A DNA stretch of 64,000 nt from CAZXFH01 sp964640055 (GTDB lineage Bacteria; Fidelibacterota; UBA2242; JAFGTP01). The stretch is from assembly GCA_964640055.1 (NCBI GenBank), contig CAZXFH010000012.1:1-64000 (forward strand), given 5' to 3'. A model generated the notes under the pieces. The model was given only the letters and a program-made list of their open reading frames with translations. It did not search any database and had not been told where the DNA came from. The translations under genes and the position numbers were made by a program. Positions 8,609-17,368 of this stretch are shown piece by piece; position 1 is the stretch's first letter, and the number at the start of each line of letters is the position of its first letter.

Positions 8609-10726
8609 TTGAAAACAGTAAACTTCATCTTCGGCATCCATAACCATCAGCCAGTAGGTAATTTCGACCATGTCTTTGAAGATGCAATCCGTAGAAGCTA
8701 TGCCCCTTTCATTGACGCTCTTGAAGATTTTCCGGACATTCATATCTCTATCCATTTCAGCGGTTGTTTGCTGGAATGGATAGAGAAAAACCAGCCCGCC
8801 CTGATCAAACGGATCGCCAGGCTGGTGGAACGGGGAAATGTAGAGTTTATCTCCGGCGGATTCTACGAACCGGTGTTGATCATGATTCCGGAACGGGACC
8901 GGGTCGGACAGATAGAAATGATGAATGATTATATTCGCAAGCACTTTAATTATCAGCCCCAAGGTCTGTGGCTGACAGAACGGGTTTGGGAACCGGGACT
9001 GGCCAAACCGATCGCCCGGGCCGGCATCAAGTATGTGACTGTGGATGACTACCATTTTCTGGGCGCTGGCAAACAGCAGCAGGAGTTGGACGGGGCTTTT
9101 ATTACCGAAGAACAAGGTTACCCCCTGTGGATCTTTCCCATCAATCAGTTTCTGCGTTATGCCATCCCCTTTAAAGAGCCACAGGTCACGATCGATTATC
9201 TGAAGGAATATGCCACGGAAGATGGTCGCAATGTGATCGTAATGGCTGATGACGGTGAAAAATTCGGCGTCTGGCCGGGAACCCATGAAGTGGTTGTTAA
9301 GAGGAAGTGGCTGCAACGCTTTTTTGAGGCTCTTTCCGAAAACCAGGATTGGCTAAAAACATGTACCTTTGCAGAATATTATGCAAATTATCCGCCCAAA
9401 GGCCGCATCTATCTGCCCACCGCTTCCTATTTCGAAATGAGTGAATGGAGCCTGCCCTGTGCAGCCAGTCGTAAATTCAAAGAATATGTGGATGAATTTG
9501 AAGCCGAAGGTCGCTTTGCAGATTTGAAACCCTTTTTCAAAGGCGGTGTCTGGCGTAATTTTCTCTATATTTATGACGAAGCCAACTGGATGCAGAAAAA
9601 GCTGCAATATTTATCTGACCAGTTACAGGTGCTGGAAAAAGATCGCCAGCTGAGTAAGGATGATAAAAAACAGTGGCGGCAGGCCCGGGAACATGTATGG
9701 CGTGGCAGTTGTAATTGCGCCTACTGGCACGGCATGTTCGGCGGACTCTATCTGCCCCATCTGCGTCGGGCGATCTACAAAGAACTGCTGACCGCTGAAA
9801 AGTTGATCTATGCGCTGCGCGACGGCCAGGCCGTCAATTTTGCAGAACTGGATCTGGACCGGGACGGTGAACCGGAAATCCTGGTCCGCAATCAGAACCT
9901 GCTGAGCGTGCTGGCACCCCACAGAGGCGCCATACTACAGGAATTTTCACTGCTGGACAAGGCCTTTAATGTTCTTAACACGGTTAAACGCTATCAGGAA
10001 TCCTATCATGCGCAGGTCCAGACGGCCGATACGGAAGAGGCCCAAGGGCAAAGCATTCATGATATGGTGCGCACCAAGGAAAAAGGACTGGAAAAATATC
10101 TGCATTATGACCTATATCCGCGCAAAGCGCTGCTGGACCATTTTATCAAACCCACGGTTTCCTTGGCACAGTTTCAGCAGAGTCAATACTATGAAGACAG
10201 TGATTTTATCGATGGTGAGTACAACTATAAAATTGATAAACGGCGCAGACAGATCACCTGTATGCGTGACGGCTGGGTTAACTGGCAACCCTTTGCCATT
10301 ACGAAGATCATTCAGCTTCGCAAATCAAAATTAGTGGTCAATTACACGCTGGAGAACAAAGGGGATCAGGACAACCATTTTCGGTTTGGCCCGGAATTCA
10401 ACTTTGCCATGCTGGGCGGCGACGCTCCGGACCGCTATTACCAAGCTCATGGGCGCAAATTATCCGCTAAAAAATTGGCTTCCCGCGGTAAGGAAGCAGC
10501 GCTACGGGCTCTCTCTGTAGTGAATGAATATGACGGGTTTCAGCTAAAGCTGAAAAGCGCCACGCCGGCTGAATTCTGGCGTTTTCCCGTAGAAACCGTC
10601 TCCCTTTCCGAAGCCGGATTTGAACGGGGCTACCAGAGCTCGGTAGTGATTCCCTGGACCGAGCTGACCCTGGCACCCGGAGAAAAGCAGCCATTACAAT
10701 TTGAGTTAATTGTAAAAATATTATAA
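8609..10726 (+). CDS. GH57 4-alpha-glucanotransferase / alpha-amylase
   Basis: A 705-residue glycoside hydrolase family 57 enzyme acting on alpha-1,4-glucans such as maltodextrin or glycogen. The N-terminal barrel (about 1-270) has the family hallmarks FGIHNHQPVGNF, GGFYEP, WLTERVWEP and MADDGEKFG. By comparison with the Thermococcus enzyme, E124 (WLTER) would be the nucleophile and D214 (ADDGEKFG) the acid/base. The middle and C-terminal parts match the DUF1925 and DUF1926 beta-sandwich domains of this subgroup. There is no signal peptide, so it acts in the cytoplasm on storage glucan. Start TTG 8609-8611 with AAAGGAG. It is followed 33 bp later by glycogen synthase, so the two are probably one operon. 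Confidence 0.9.
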   Translation: MKTVNFIFGIHNHQPVGNFDHVFEDAIRRSYAPFIDALEDFPDIHISIHFSGCLLEWIEKNQPALIKRIARLVERGNVEFISGGFYEPVLIMIPERDRVGQIEMMNDYIRKHFNYQPQGLWLTERVWEPGLAKPIARAGIKYVTVDDYHFLGAGKQQQELDGAFITEEQGYPLWIFPINQFLRYAIPFKEPQVTIDYLKEYATEDGRNVIVMADDGEKFGVWPGTHEVVVKRKWLQRFFEALSENQDWLKTCTFAEYYANYPPKGRIYLPTASYFEMSEWSLPCAASRKFKEYVDEFEAEGRFADLKPFFKGGVWRNFLYIYDEANWMQKKLQYLSDQLQVLEKDRQLSKDDKKQWRQAREHVWRGSCNCAYWHGMFGGLYLPHLRRAIYKELLTAEKLIYALRDGQAVNFAELDLDRDGEPEILVRNQNLLSVLAPHRGAILQEFSLLDKAFNVLNTVKRYQESYHAQVQTADTEEAQGQSIHDMVRTKEKGLEKYLHYDLYPRKALLDHFIKPTVSLAQFQQSQYYEDSDFIDGEYNYKIDKRRRQITCMRDGWVNWQPFAITKIIQLRKSKLVVNYTLENKGDQDNHFRFGPEFNFAMLGGDAPDRYYQAHGRKLSAKKLASRGKEAALRALSVVNEYDGFQLKLKSATPAEFWRFPVETVSLSEAGFERGYQSSVVIPWTELTLAPGEKQPLQFELIVKIL

Positions 10727-10759
10727 TATAAATGGCCCTGAAACCTGAATGAGGTAGCG

Positions 10760-12220
10760 ATGCATGTGGTAATGCTGGGTGCGGAAGTATATCCCTTTTC
10801 CAAAGTGGGCGGCCTGGGCGATGTACTGGGTGCCTTGCCGCCCACCCTGGCGCAGCTGGGTCATAAGGTACAGCTCTTTACGCCGGGTTACGGCTGCATC
10901 GATTATCGGAAACACAATATTTCCGGAACGCATATCCGGTTCGAGGTTGGTCTGGGGGATCAAACTTATCCCTGCCGGATCGCGAAGTATTGTCATCCCG
11001 AAACAGAGAATTATACCATTTATTTCATTCGGAATGAGACCCTGTTTGCCGAACGGGGTATTTATTCTGACCCTCAGGGAGAGCCCTATGCTGATAACCC
11101 TGAGCGTTTCTTTTTATTCCAGAAAGCGTGTATCCGGCTGCTACATACACTGCAGGATCAGCCAGATATTATCCATTGCCATGACAATCATACCGGCTTA
11201 GTGCCCGCTCTCCTCAAAACCCTTCCACAGAACGTGGACCGCTTTGCTGATGTGAAAACCATTTTTACCATTCATAATATCGCCTATCAGGGGATTTGTT
11301 CCCTGAAAAAAAAGGATCTGCTGGGGTTGCCCGACTACCTGTTCAAACCCATGGCCGTCCTGGAATGGTGGGGCCAGATAAATCCTTTGAAAGGCGGTAT
11401 TCGCCTATCCGATATAGTCACCACGGTCAGTCCTGCCCATGCCCGAGAAATTACCACCGATGAACAGCTGAGTGCCGGACTGAAAGGGGTGATCAATAGT
11501 CGGCCGGACAAGGTAAAAGGCATTTTGAACGGCGTGGATTATACTGAATGGGATCCGGCCCGCGATTCGCACCTCTATGCCGCTTACTCCGCCGCCGACA
11601 TGGCCGGTAAAAAAGTCAATAAACAACAGCTGCTCAAAGAGACCAGCCTGGCCTATAAGCTGCACCGCAAGCCGCTGATCGGGATGGTCTCTCGCTTGGT
11701 AGAACAAAAAGGTCTGGATTTGCTGATTGAGAGCCTGCCGGAGATCCTGAAAGCGGATATTGCCATGATTATCCTCGGCAGCGGGGAGCAGAAATATCAT
11801 CGTGCGCTCCAAAAAATAGCAAGCGAACATGCCGATCATTTCTATCTGGAATTTGCCTACAATAATCCCCTGGCTCATAAAATATATGCCGCCAGTGATC
11901 TTTTTTTAATGCCCTCGCGTTATGAGCCCTGCGGCATTTCCCAAATGTTCGCTCTGAAATATGGCGCCGTACCCCTGGCCCATCGGACTGGCGGACTGGC
12001 TGACACCATCAAGCCTTGGGATGGGAAACAGGGTAACGGATTTCTTTTTAACTCCTACAAGAGTGCGGCTCTGTTAAAGGAGCTGCATACTGCTTTGGGG
12101 GTTTACCGGCAAAAAAAGAGCTGGCAACAGCTACAGCAAAATGGCATGTCGGCAGATTTTTCCTGGCAGCGTTCCGCGCAACAATATCTCCGGTTATATA
12201 GAAATTTACAAACAGTATGA
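10760..12220 (+). CDS. glgA: Glycogen synthase (ADP-glucose, GT5)
   Basis: A 486-residue GT5 glucosyltransferase adding glucose from a nucleotide donor to growing alpha-1,4-glucan. The donor-binding loop KVGGLGDV is at residues 15-22, the N-terminal half has HCHDNHTGL and the C-terminal Rossmann half has RLVEQKGLDLL and the conserved SRYEPCGISQMFALKYGAVP with its nucleotide-phosphate Glu. Length is typical of bacterial GlgA. GAGG lies just before the ATG. It is co-directional with and close to the GH57 gene, so one operon could make and remodel glycogen; glgB, glgC and glgP are not in the window. Confidence 0.94.
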   Translation: MHVVMLGAEVYPFSKVGGLGDVLGALPPTLAQLGHKVQLFTPGYGCIDYRKHNISGTHIRFEVGLGDQTYPCRIAKYCHPETENYTIYFIRNETLFAERGIYSDPQGEPYADNPERFFLFQKACIRLLHTLQDQPDIIHCHDNHTGLVPALLKTLPQNVDRFADVKTIFTIHNIAYQGICSLKKKDLLGLPDYLFKPMAVLEWWGQINPLKGGIRLSDIVTTVSPAHAREITTDEQLSAGLKGVINSRPDKVKGILNGVDYTEWDPARDSHLYAAYSAADMAGKKVNKQQLLKETSLAYKLHRKPLIGMVSRLVEQKGLDLLIESLPEILKADIAMIILGSGEQKYHRALQKIASEHADHFYLEFAYNNPLAHKIYAASDLFLMPSRYEPCGISQMFALKYGAVPLAHRTGGLADTIKPWDGKQGNGFLFNSYKSAALLKELHTALGVYRQKKSWQQLQQNGMSADFSWQRSAQQYLRLYRNLQTV

Positions 12221-12318
12221 ATTGCGTTGTCTTTTTTTACTGATTTCCCTAATATTATCCTTGGTAATCAGGCAGTAGCGGGCTTATACAAAATTTAAGG
12301 TTAACCCAAGGAGCTACA

Positions 12319-13410
12319 ATGGCACGCATTCAATTAAAAGAGCTGACCAAGGAATTTGAGAAAAATGTACAGGTGATCGATGACATCAACCTGGAGATCA
12401 AAGACGGCGAGTTTTTAGTGTTAGTCGGTCCTTCCGGCTGTGGTAAATCGACCACCTTGCGCCTGGTAGCCGGACTGGAAGAAGTGACCCACGGAGAGAT
12501 CTATATCGGAGAGCGCCGGGTCAATCAGGTTCCGCCTAAAGACCGCGATATATCCATGGTGTTTCAGAATTACGCCCTCTATCCCCATATGTCAGTCTTT
12601 GACAATATGGCCTTCGGATTAAAGCTGCGTAAATATAAAAAACCGGAGATCAAAGCCCGCGTTGAAGAGGCCGCTGAAATTTTGGAAATTGAAGAACTCC
12701 TGGAGCGCAAACCCAAACAGCTTTCCGGCGGACAGCGGCAGCGTGTGGCCCTGGGCCGGGCGATCGTGCGCAAACCGGCCGTCTTTCTGTTCGATGAACC
12801 CCTGTCCAATCTGGACGCCAAATTACGGGTACAAATGCGGACCGAGATCAAAAAATTGCATCAGAAATTACAGACCACCATGGTCTATGTTACGCACGAC
12901 CAGGTGGAGGCCATGACCATGGGCGACCGAATTGCGGTGATGAAGGAGGGTATCATTCACCAAGTGGATACGCCAATGCAGATCTATGCCCATCCCGAAG
13001 ATCTGTTCGTGGCCGGCTTTATCGGTAGTCCTGCCATGAATTTTATCCATGCCACCCTGAAACAAAATGATACCCTGATTGCTGATGAGGGCAAAATCCA
13101 GGTGCCTATTCCGGAAAAAGACCATAGCAAATTAAACGACTACCAGGGACAAAAAATCGTTATTGGTATCCGTCCGGAAGATATATACATGGAGCAAAGG
13201 GAAGGCCGTTATCCGCCCGTAAAATTAAACCTGGAGGTCTTCGAACCTATGGGCAATGAGACCGTGCTCTATTTCACCACCGGTAAAACGCCGCTGGTCT
13301 GCAAAAGCGATACCTTTGATCCTGAACAGGAAATCAGTGACGTGGTCACGGTCTACTTTGATATGGATCAGGTCCATTATTTCGATGAAAGCTCCGGAGC
13401 GGTGATCTAA
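12319..13410 (+). CDS. MalK/UgpC/MsmX-type sugar ABC importer ATPase
   Basis: A 363-residue ATPase of carbohydrate uptake systems. It has Walker A GPSGCGKST (about 38-46), Q-loop VFQNYALYPHM, signature LSGGQRQRVALGRAI, Walker B VFLFDEPLSNLDAKLR and the switch histidine in VTHDQVEAM. The last 120 residues form the TOBE regulatory domain (IGIRPED). No permease or binding protein is nearby, so it may serve importers encoded elsewhere, as MsmX does in Bacillus. Its place after the glycogen genes suggests sugar or maltodextrin uptake. AAGGAG precedes the ATG. Confidence 0.93.
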   Translation: MARIQLKELTKEFEKNVQVIDDINLEIKDGEFLVLVGPSGCGKSTTLRLVAGLEEVTHGEIYIGERRVNQVPPKDRDISMVFQNYALYPHMSVFDNMAFGLKLRKYKKPEIKARVEEAAEILEIEELLERKPKQLSGGQRQRVALGRAIVRKPAVFLFDEPLSNLDAKLRVQMRTEIKKLHQKLQTTMVYVTHDQVEAMTMGDRIAVMKEGIIHQVDTPMQIYAHPEDLFVAGFIGSPAMNFIHATLKQNDTLIADEGKIQVPIPEKDHSKLNDYQGQKIVIGIRPEDIYMEQREGRYPPVKLNLEVFEPMGNETVLYFTTGKTPLVCKSDTFDPEQEISDVVTVYFDMDQVHYFDESSGAVI

Positions 13411-13446
13411 ACGACCGCAGCAAATCAGATTTTATGTTGGTATAGA

Positions 13447-13905
13447 TTGTATCCGCCAGTTAAAGTTAAAGAGAAAAACAACTTTTTAAGCGGCTTGCTC
13501 ATTTATTTTGGACTGCTGCAACTGATCCATATCACTTTACTGATCCTTTCCCTCTATATCTATCTGCACCAGGCAAGTCTGGCCTGGCTGGTACCACCGC
13601 CCAAGGTTGGGTGGTCTGCGCAAACCGTGCATTTATTACTGGGTATGGGAATAGCTGATGCCCTGAACGTAGGACTTTCCTTTTATTTTTTGTATTGTTT
13701 TTTCACCCATAAAAAAACATGGCTCTCTCTGGGACTGATGAACTTAGCCATTGTCCATTTTTCTGCGCTGGTCTTCGGGTATGCTATTTTAAGCACTGGC
13801 GCCTGGGCTGTCCGTCCCGGGCATTATGGGAGCATGACATTGCTATTGCTGCCGGTAACAGTCTTGTTTGTGGTTTTGCTGCAAAAAGTTGTGCCTTCCC
13901 ACTGA
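13447..13905 (+). CDS. Small four-helix membrane protein of unknown function
   Basis: A 152-residue protein with four predicted membrane helices, at about residues 13-38, 57-84, 91-115 and 124-146. A basic N terminus (KVKEKNN) suggests a cytoplasmic start. I do not recognise the family. The only in-frame start before the first helix is TTG 13447, with a weak ribosome site, so initiation is uncertain. It lies 36 bp after the ABC ATPase on the same strand and could be co-transcribed, but it does not look like an importer permease. Confidence 0.55.
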   Translation: MYPPVKVKEKNNFLSGLLIYFGLLQLIHITLLILSLYIYLHQASLAWLVPPPKVGWSAQTVHLLLGMGIADALNVGLSFYFLYCFFTHKKTWLSLGLMNLAIVHFSALVFGYAILSTGAWAVRPGHYGSMTLLLLPVTVLFVVLLQKVVPSH

Positions 13906-13947
13906 ACTCCCGGGATAAACCGTTGCATGACAGTTTGTCTCTTATCC

Positions 13948-13974
13948 AAATTTTTATTTTAAAAGATAAAATTT
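13948..13974. terminator. AT-rich hairpin between convergent genes
   Basis: AAATTTTTAT pairs with ATAAAATTT (one bulged T) around a loop of about eight bases, between the ends of the membrane-protein gene and the minus-strand 14023 gene. T runs on both strands would suit a bidirectional terminator. Confidence 0.4.
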
Positions 13975-14022
13975 ATTCCCAGCGGTATTAACTGCCAATT
14001 TTTGGGGTTGGAGCACTGGTGA

Positions 14023-14448
14023 TTAATCGCATAAATCGGAGAACAGGGCCTGTCCGGTGATGCTGAGCGCTCCGGAGAGTATCTGTAAGGCGGGGCTGTC
14101 CCGCAGATCCCAACGCACCCAATAAAGATCGGGTTCGGTTGTATCCGGTCCTAAAGCCCACACGGTGTCTATTTCCCGACCGGGAAAGCGATCGGTGTAA
14201 GCGTAAAAGACCACCGGCTCTCCAGGGTTAAAGGTGCTGTCCGCATACAGGATTGCCAGGCTTAGAGCGCGGTAACCGGTCCAACTACTCTCGGGGTGAA
14301 AGACCACCCCCAAGTTGACCAGATCAGCGATATAGGCGCAGTCTACCAGCTGGTCGGGATGATAATGGGCCAGGGTCTCCTGCGCGCGGGTGGTGGTGAT
14401 CCCGATTGGCATGAGGATCACAAGTAATATATTTTTAATACTTTGCAT
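14023..14448 (-). CDS. Small exported protein of unknown function
   Basis: A 141-residue protein with an N-terminal signal peptide (MQSIKNILLVILMPIGI, predicted cut after TTTRA) that leaves Gln at the new N terminus. The rest is soluble, acidic and Trp/Tyr-rich (HPESSWTGYRAL, VFYAYTDRF, YWVRWDLRD), with two Cys (C37 and C140) that could form a disulfide. No family is recognised. An AAAGGTG site precedes the ATG. It is on the same strand as, and downstream of, the broken barrel gene. Confidence 0.55.
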   Translation of the reverse strand: MQSIKNILLVILMPIGITTTRAQETLAHYHPDQLVDCAYIADLVNLGVVFHPESSWTGYRALSLAILYADSTFNPGEPVVFYAYTDRFPGREIDTVWALGPDTTEPDLYWVRWDLRDSPALQILSGALSITGQALFSDLCD

Positions 14449-14617
14449 GGGAACACCTTTTAAAAGATAACCACTCAGAGCAACTACTCTATTGGAATCG
14501 GGGATAACAGTGAACAGGGATAATTCGGGTTTTTTCTTTGCTCACTCGCTTTCCACTTTTTCAGCCTTAAGCGTAAAGTGGCTATCATTCTGAAAATTCC
14601 TTTTTATATGGGTGCCA

Positions 14618-15148
14618 TTATTCTTGTTTTTGAGCAACACTGAATCCGGTCATTAACTGGATTCTGGCCTCATCTTTTCTGATTGCTATATTCAACTTAA
14701 GCGGGATTAATAAATTCCCGGATTCAATATAAAACTTGGGAGATATTCCTAAACCAATGCCATATTTTGTAAAGTTGGGACCGATACCGAGACCGAATCC
14801 GCTGGGCTGGATAATACCGATATAGCCCCAAAATTCAGGATAAAACACACCTTGCTCTACGGCAGCCAGTAATAAACCACCCTCGACATAGCCGGTCAGA
14901 TCGTTATCTGTTGAGCCATAGCGAATATCCATTTGCCCACCAAATAAAGAGTAAATTGAGACGTTGATCTTTTGATCATATAATGCTTTAGGTATGAAGG
15001 CTAGTCCTGTTATGGGTCCAAAGGAAGTATCGTTTAATAAGCGGTGTACCCGTTACTCCTTTTCAGCGGTTTGGTCGGTTTGTCCATATATTACCCATGA
15101 GCACAACACTATTATGATCACACTTGTTATGAGCTTAGGCCCTGGCAT
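14618..15148 (-). pseudogene. Small outer-membrane barrel gene broken by an in-frame stop
   Basis: One continuous minus-strand frame of 176 codons is interrupted only by TAA at 15053-15055. The first part (from ATG 15148, with GGGAG five bases upstream) encodes a good signal peptide, KLITSVIIIVLCSWVIYG, then QTDQTAEKE and the stop. In the same frame the sequence continues with barrel-like alternation (ITGLAFIPKALYDQKINVS, SIYSLFGGQMDIRYGS, GFGLGIGPNFTKYGIGLGI) to a normal end at 14618. The downstream half alone (ATG 14932) would lack a signal peptide. A nonsense mutation or sequencing error is most likely. An earlier in-frame ATG lies at 15199. Confidence 0.55.
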
Positions 15149-15465
15149 ATTGACTCCCATGTTGATGATCTTAATTCCTATGCAAGGATTATGTGGCATT
15201 GCGCCCTTTTTGCAAAACAAAGCCGGATGTGTAGGAACTAATTTGAATGTCTATCTGTGGTTATGGCAATACCGTTGTTTTAAATAAAGGAGTAAAAATC
15301 ACTTATGAAGTCAAGTAAATAAGTGGAATACGTTCATTTTGGTTGGTAAATCATTAACTACCAATTTCCAGTTGGAAATCAGAAGCAATCCCCGATGGGG
15401 TTTAACCGTTTTTTCTCATGTACACCTTTGAAAGGGCTTAGTGGTCTTTTCTTCCCGGTCACCGG

Positions 15466-16383
15466 CTATGGGGATTTTTTGGTAAACCGATAAGTCACGG
15501 AAAAAAGATGGGGGGTGGGTAGCCCTTCAGGCATAATGACCAGGCCGTAATCAAATCCAAAGCGATCCAGACGGAGCCCGAAGCCCAGGGCTTTGCGGTC
15601 GGTATCGCCCACTCGTTCGTAACCGCCCCGCAGGATAAAGTGTTCGTAAAGATCGACTTCTGTTCCCACCTGGGCGCCGGCATCACCGCTGGTCAGATTG
15701 GTTTCCAGGTTGATCCCGATGGAGACGCCCAGCGGCCCTTCAGTGAATATTTGGGGTCGGATAATACCGATCTGCAGGGTAGCGGGCAGGCGTGTGGCTT
15801 CGTTATGCAAGGAGTTCATTTTCCCCATGTTCTGCAATAGAAAGGAGATGTTCAGCGAGCTGGGTGCCCGCCACATGGCTCCCAGATCCAGGGCCACGCC
15901 ATGGCTGTCATGGACATAGAGGGATTCATAGAGGTATTTTAGGGTCAGCCCCAACTGGATCTGCTTGAAAAAGTTATGCGTATAGCCTACAGCCGCGGCC
16001 AGATACTGGGCTTCGATATTGTTAAGGGGCTCGTCGCTAGGGATATCGCGCACCTCGATACCTGGTATGCGGACCAAATTAAGGCCACTACCCAGAGTGC
16101 CGGATTTCAATGGAAAGTGAAAGGCCAGCACATCGTTGGTGACATCTGCAAACCATACATGGTGGCTGAAACAGCCCTGGGTCACCTGGGTATGAATGCC
16201 CAACGGATTTTCGAACAGCGCGGTGGGGCTACCTTCCATGGGTGAGAAAACGCTCATTACCGCGGCGGATTGAGCGGACGCGGGTAGTTTTAGAAAGGAG
16301 AGTCCCGCTCCTTCTGTGGCGGCCGGACTCGTTCCCGAGATTAAGAGTATTAGCAGCAGTAGTACATGTATTTTTTTTGTCAT
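15466..16383 (-). CDS. PorV/PorQ-like outer-membrane protein (second copy)
   Basis: A 305-residue protein with a signal peptide (MTKKIHVLLLLILLISG), then the signature of the PorV/PorQ (UPF0164-like) family: GLSFLKLPASAQSAAV near the mature N terminus and a Pro-Asn-like turn FENPLG at about 59-64. Alternating hydrophobic strands continue to a final aromatic strand (FSVTYRFT), as in a FadL-type 14-strand barrel. PorV shuttles T9SS cargo to the attachment machinery in Bacteroidota; PorQ belongs to the same fold. It is the last gene of the sprA series, 59 bp after another member of the family. A transport role is inferred from fold and context. Confidence 0.75.
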   Translation of the reverse strand: MTKKIHVLLLLILLISGTSPAATEGAGLSFLKLPASAQSAAVMSVFSPMEGSPTALFENPLGIHTQVTQGCFSHHVWFADVTNDVLAFHFPLKSGTLGSGLNLVRIPGIEVRDIPSDEPLNNIEAQYLAAAVGYTHNFFKQIQLGLTLKYLYESLYVHDSHGVALDLGAMWRAPSSLNISFLLQNMGKMNSLHNEATRLPATLQIGIIRPQIFTEGPLGVSIGINLETNLTSGDAGAQVGTEVDLYEHFILRGGYERVGDTDRKALGFGLRLDRFGFDYGLVIMPEGLPTPHLFSVTYRFTKKSP

Positions 16384-16442
16384 ATTTTATCCCGATTAAT
16401 AATATCGATCCCGATGAGTAGTACCCATCGTTATGTTCCTTT

Positions 16443-17366
16443 TTAAAACTGAAACTCCCAGGCAAATATATGGGTTTCCCCTTCTCCGGCGATGTTAAAG
16501 ATCACGCCATAATCCAGGCGGGTATCCAGCTGCCCGATCAACCCATAAGCCAGTCCGGCACCGAAAGTCGGAAAGCGATCGTTAAATCCCAGACGCAGAT
16601 AGGCCAGGTTCTGAAAGTTATATTCACCGCCGAAATGGGTTTTCAACACTTGCTTGCTGGAGTATTCCACATCACCGGTGAATACAAAATTATGTTGCTG
16701 CAGGGCGATCCCGAATTTATAGACCCGGGGAAAGGTTTCTGTATAATTGCTGCCCTCCTCATCGAATAACTTCTGGGTATTCCAGGTGTAGCCAGCGCCC
16801 ATATCTTTGGCCTGTAGCCCCAGGGTAATCGCGGACCAGGGTTTGAACAGGAGACCCACATCGAAGCCCAGTCCCTGGGCGGTCAGCTCCAGCAGCTGAT
16901 GTCGCAGAATCTTGAAATTGACTCCCAAAGAGAATTGGGGATGAAAGGCATTGGCAAAGGAAAGGATGAAGACATCCTCACCGGTTTCATAGGTTTCCGT
17001 GGGATCGCCGGTTAAACTGCGCCCCTGAATTTGCTTTACGCCGCCATGCAGCCAGGAGACAGCTACGCCAGCCGAGGGTTTCACCGGCACACTCAGGCCG
17101 CTAAAGTGCAGCTGACGGTCAAGCGACAGATAATAGTAGCTCAGGCTGAAATGGCGTTGGGATAAAAAGGGCAGGGCGGCGGGTTGGTAAAAAGGGGCAA
17201 AGCCGTTCTCCGAGTAGGCCACACCCGTATTACCCATGCTGACCGAACGGGCGCCCATGCCAAAGCGCAGGAAAGCCCCGGCATAACCGCCGTGAGTGTC
17301 CTGCCCGGCCAGGATTAGGGCCGTCAGCATGATCCAGACTATTATGCAAGTCCGCAGCGCTTTCAT
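16443..17366 (-). CDS. PorV/PorQ-like outer-membrane protein (first copy)
   Basis: A 307-residue signal-peptide protein (cut predicted at LILAG/QDTHG) with the family opening AGAFLRFGMGARSVSMGNTGVA at residues about 29-50 and a FYQPAAL turn near 59. The remainder alternates beta strands, ending in IFAWEFQF with a C-terminal aromatic as outer-membrane barrels have. Length fits PorV/PorQ proteins. It starts two bases after the propeller gene stop, so translation is probably coupled. The two barrels in a row are diverged, not a recent duplication. Confidence 0.78.
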   Translation of the reverse strand: MKALRTCIIVWIMLTALILAGQDTHGGYAGAFLRFGMGARSVSMGNTGVAYSENGFAPFYQPAALPFLSQRHFSLSYYYLSLDRQLHFSGLSVPVKPSAGVAVSWLHGGVKQIQGRSLTGDPTETYETGEDVFILSFANAFHPQFSLGVNFKILRHQLLELTAQGLGFDVGLLFKPWSAITLGLQAKDMGAGYTWNTQKLFDEEGSNYTETFPRVYKFGIALQQHNFVFTGDVEYSSKQVLKTHFGGEYNFQNLAYLRLGFNDRFPTFGAGLAYGLIGQLDTRLDYGVIFNIAGEGETHIFAWEFQF

Positions 17367-17368
17367 TA

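Noticed and set aside
14553..14581. CCACTTT...AAAGTGG inverted repeat
   Set aside because: Seven base pairs with a 15-base loop and no T-run; kept only as a note.
14994..15287. A 97-codon plus-strand ORF
   Set aside because: It overlaps, on the other strand, the signal peptide and first strands of the broken barrel gene; its protein has no coherent pattern.
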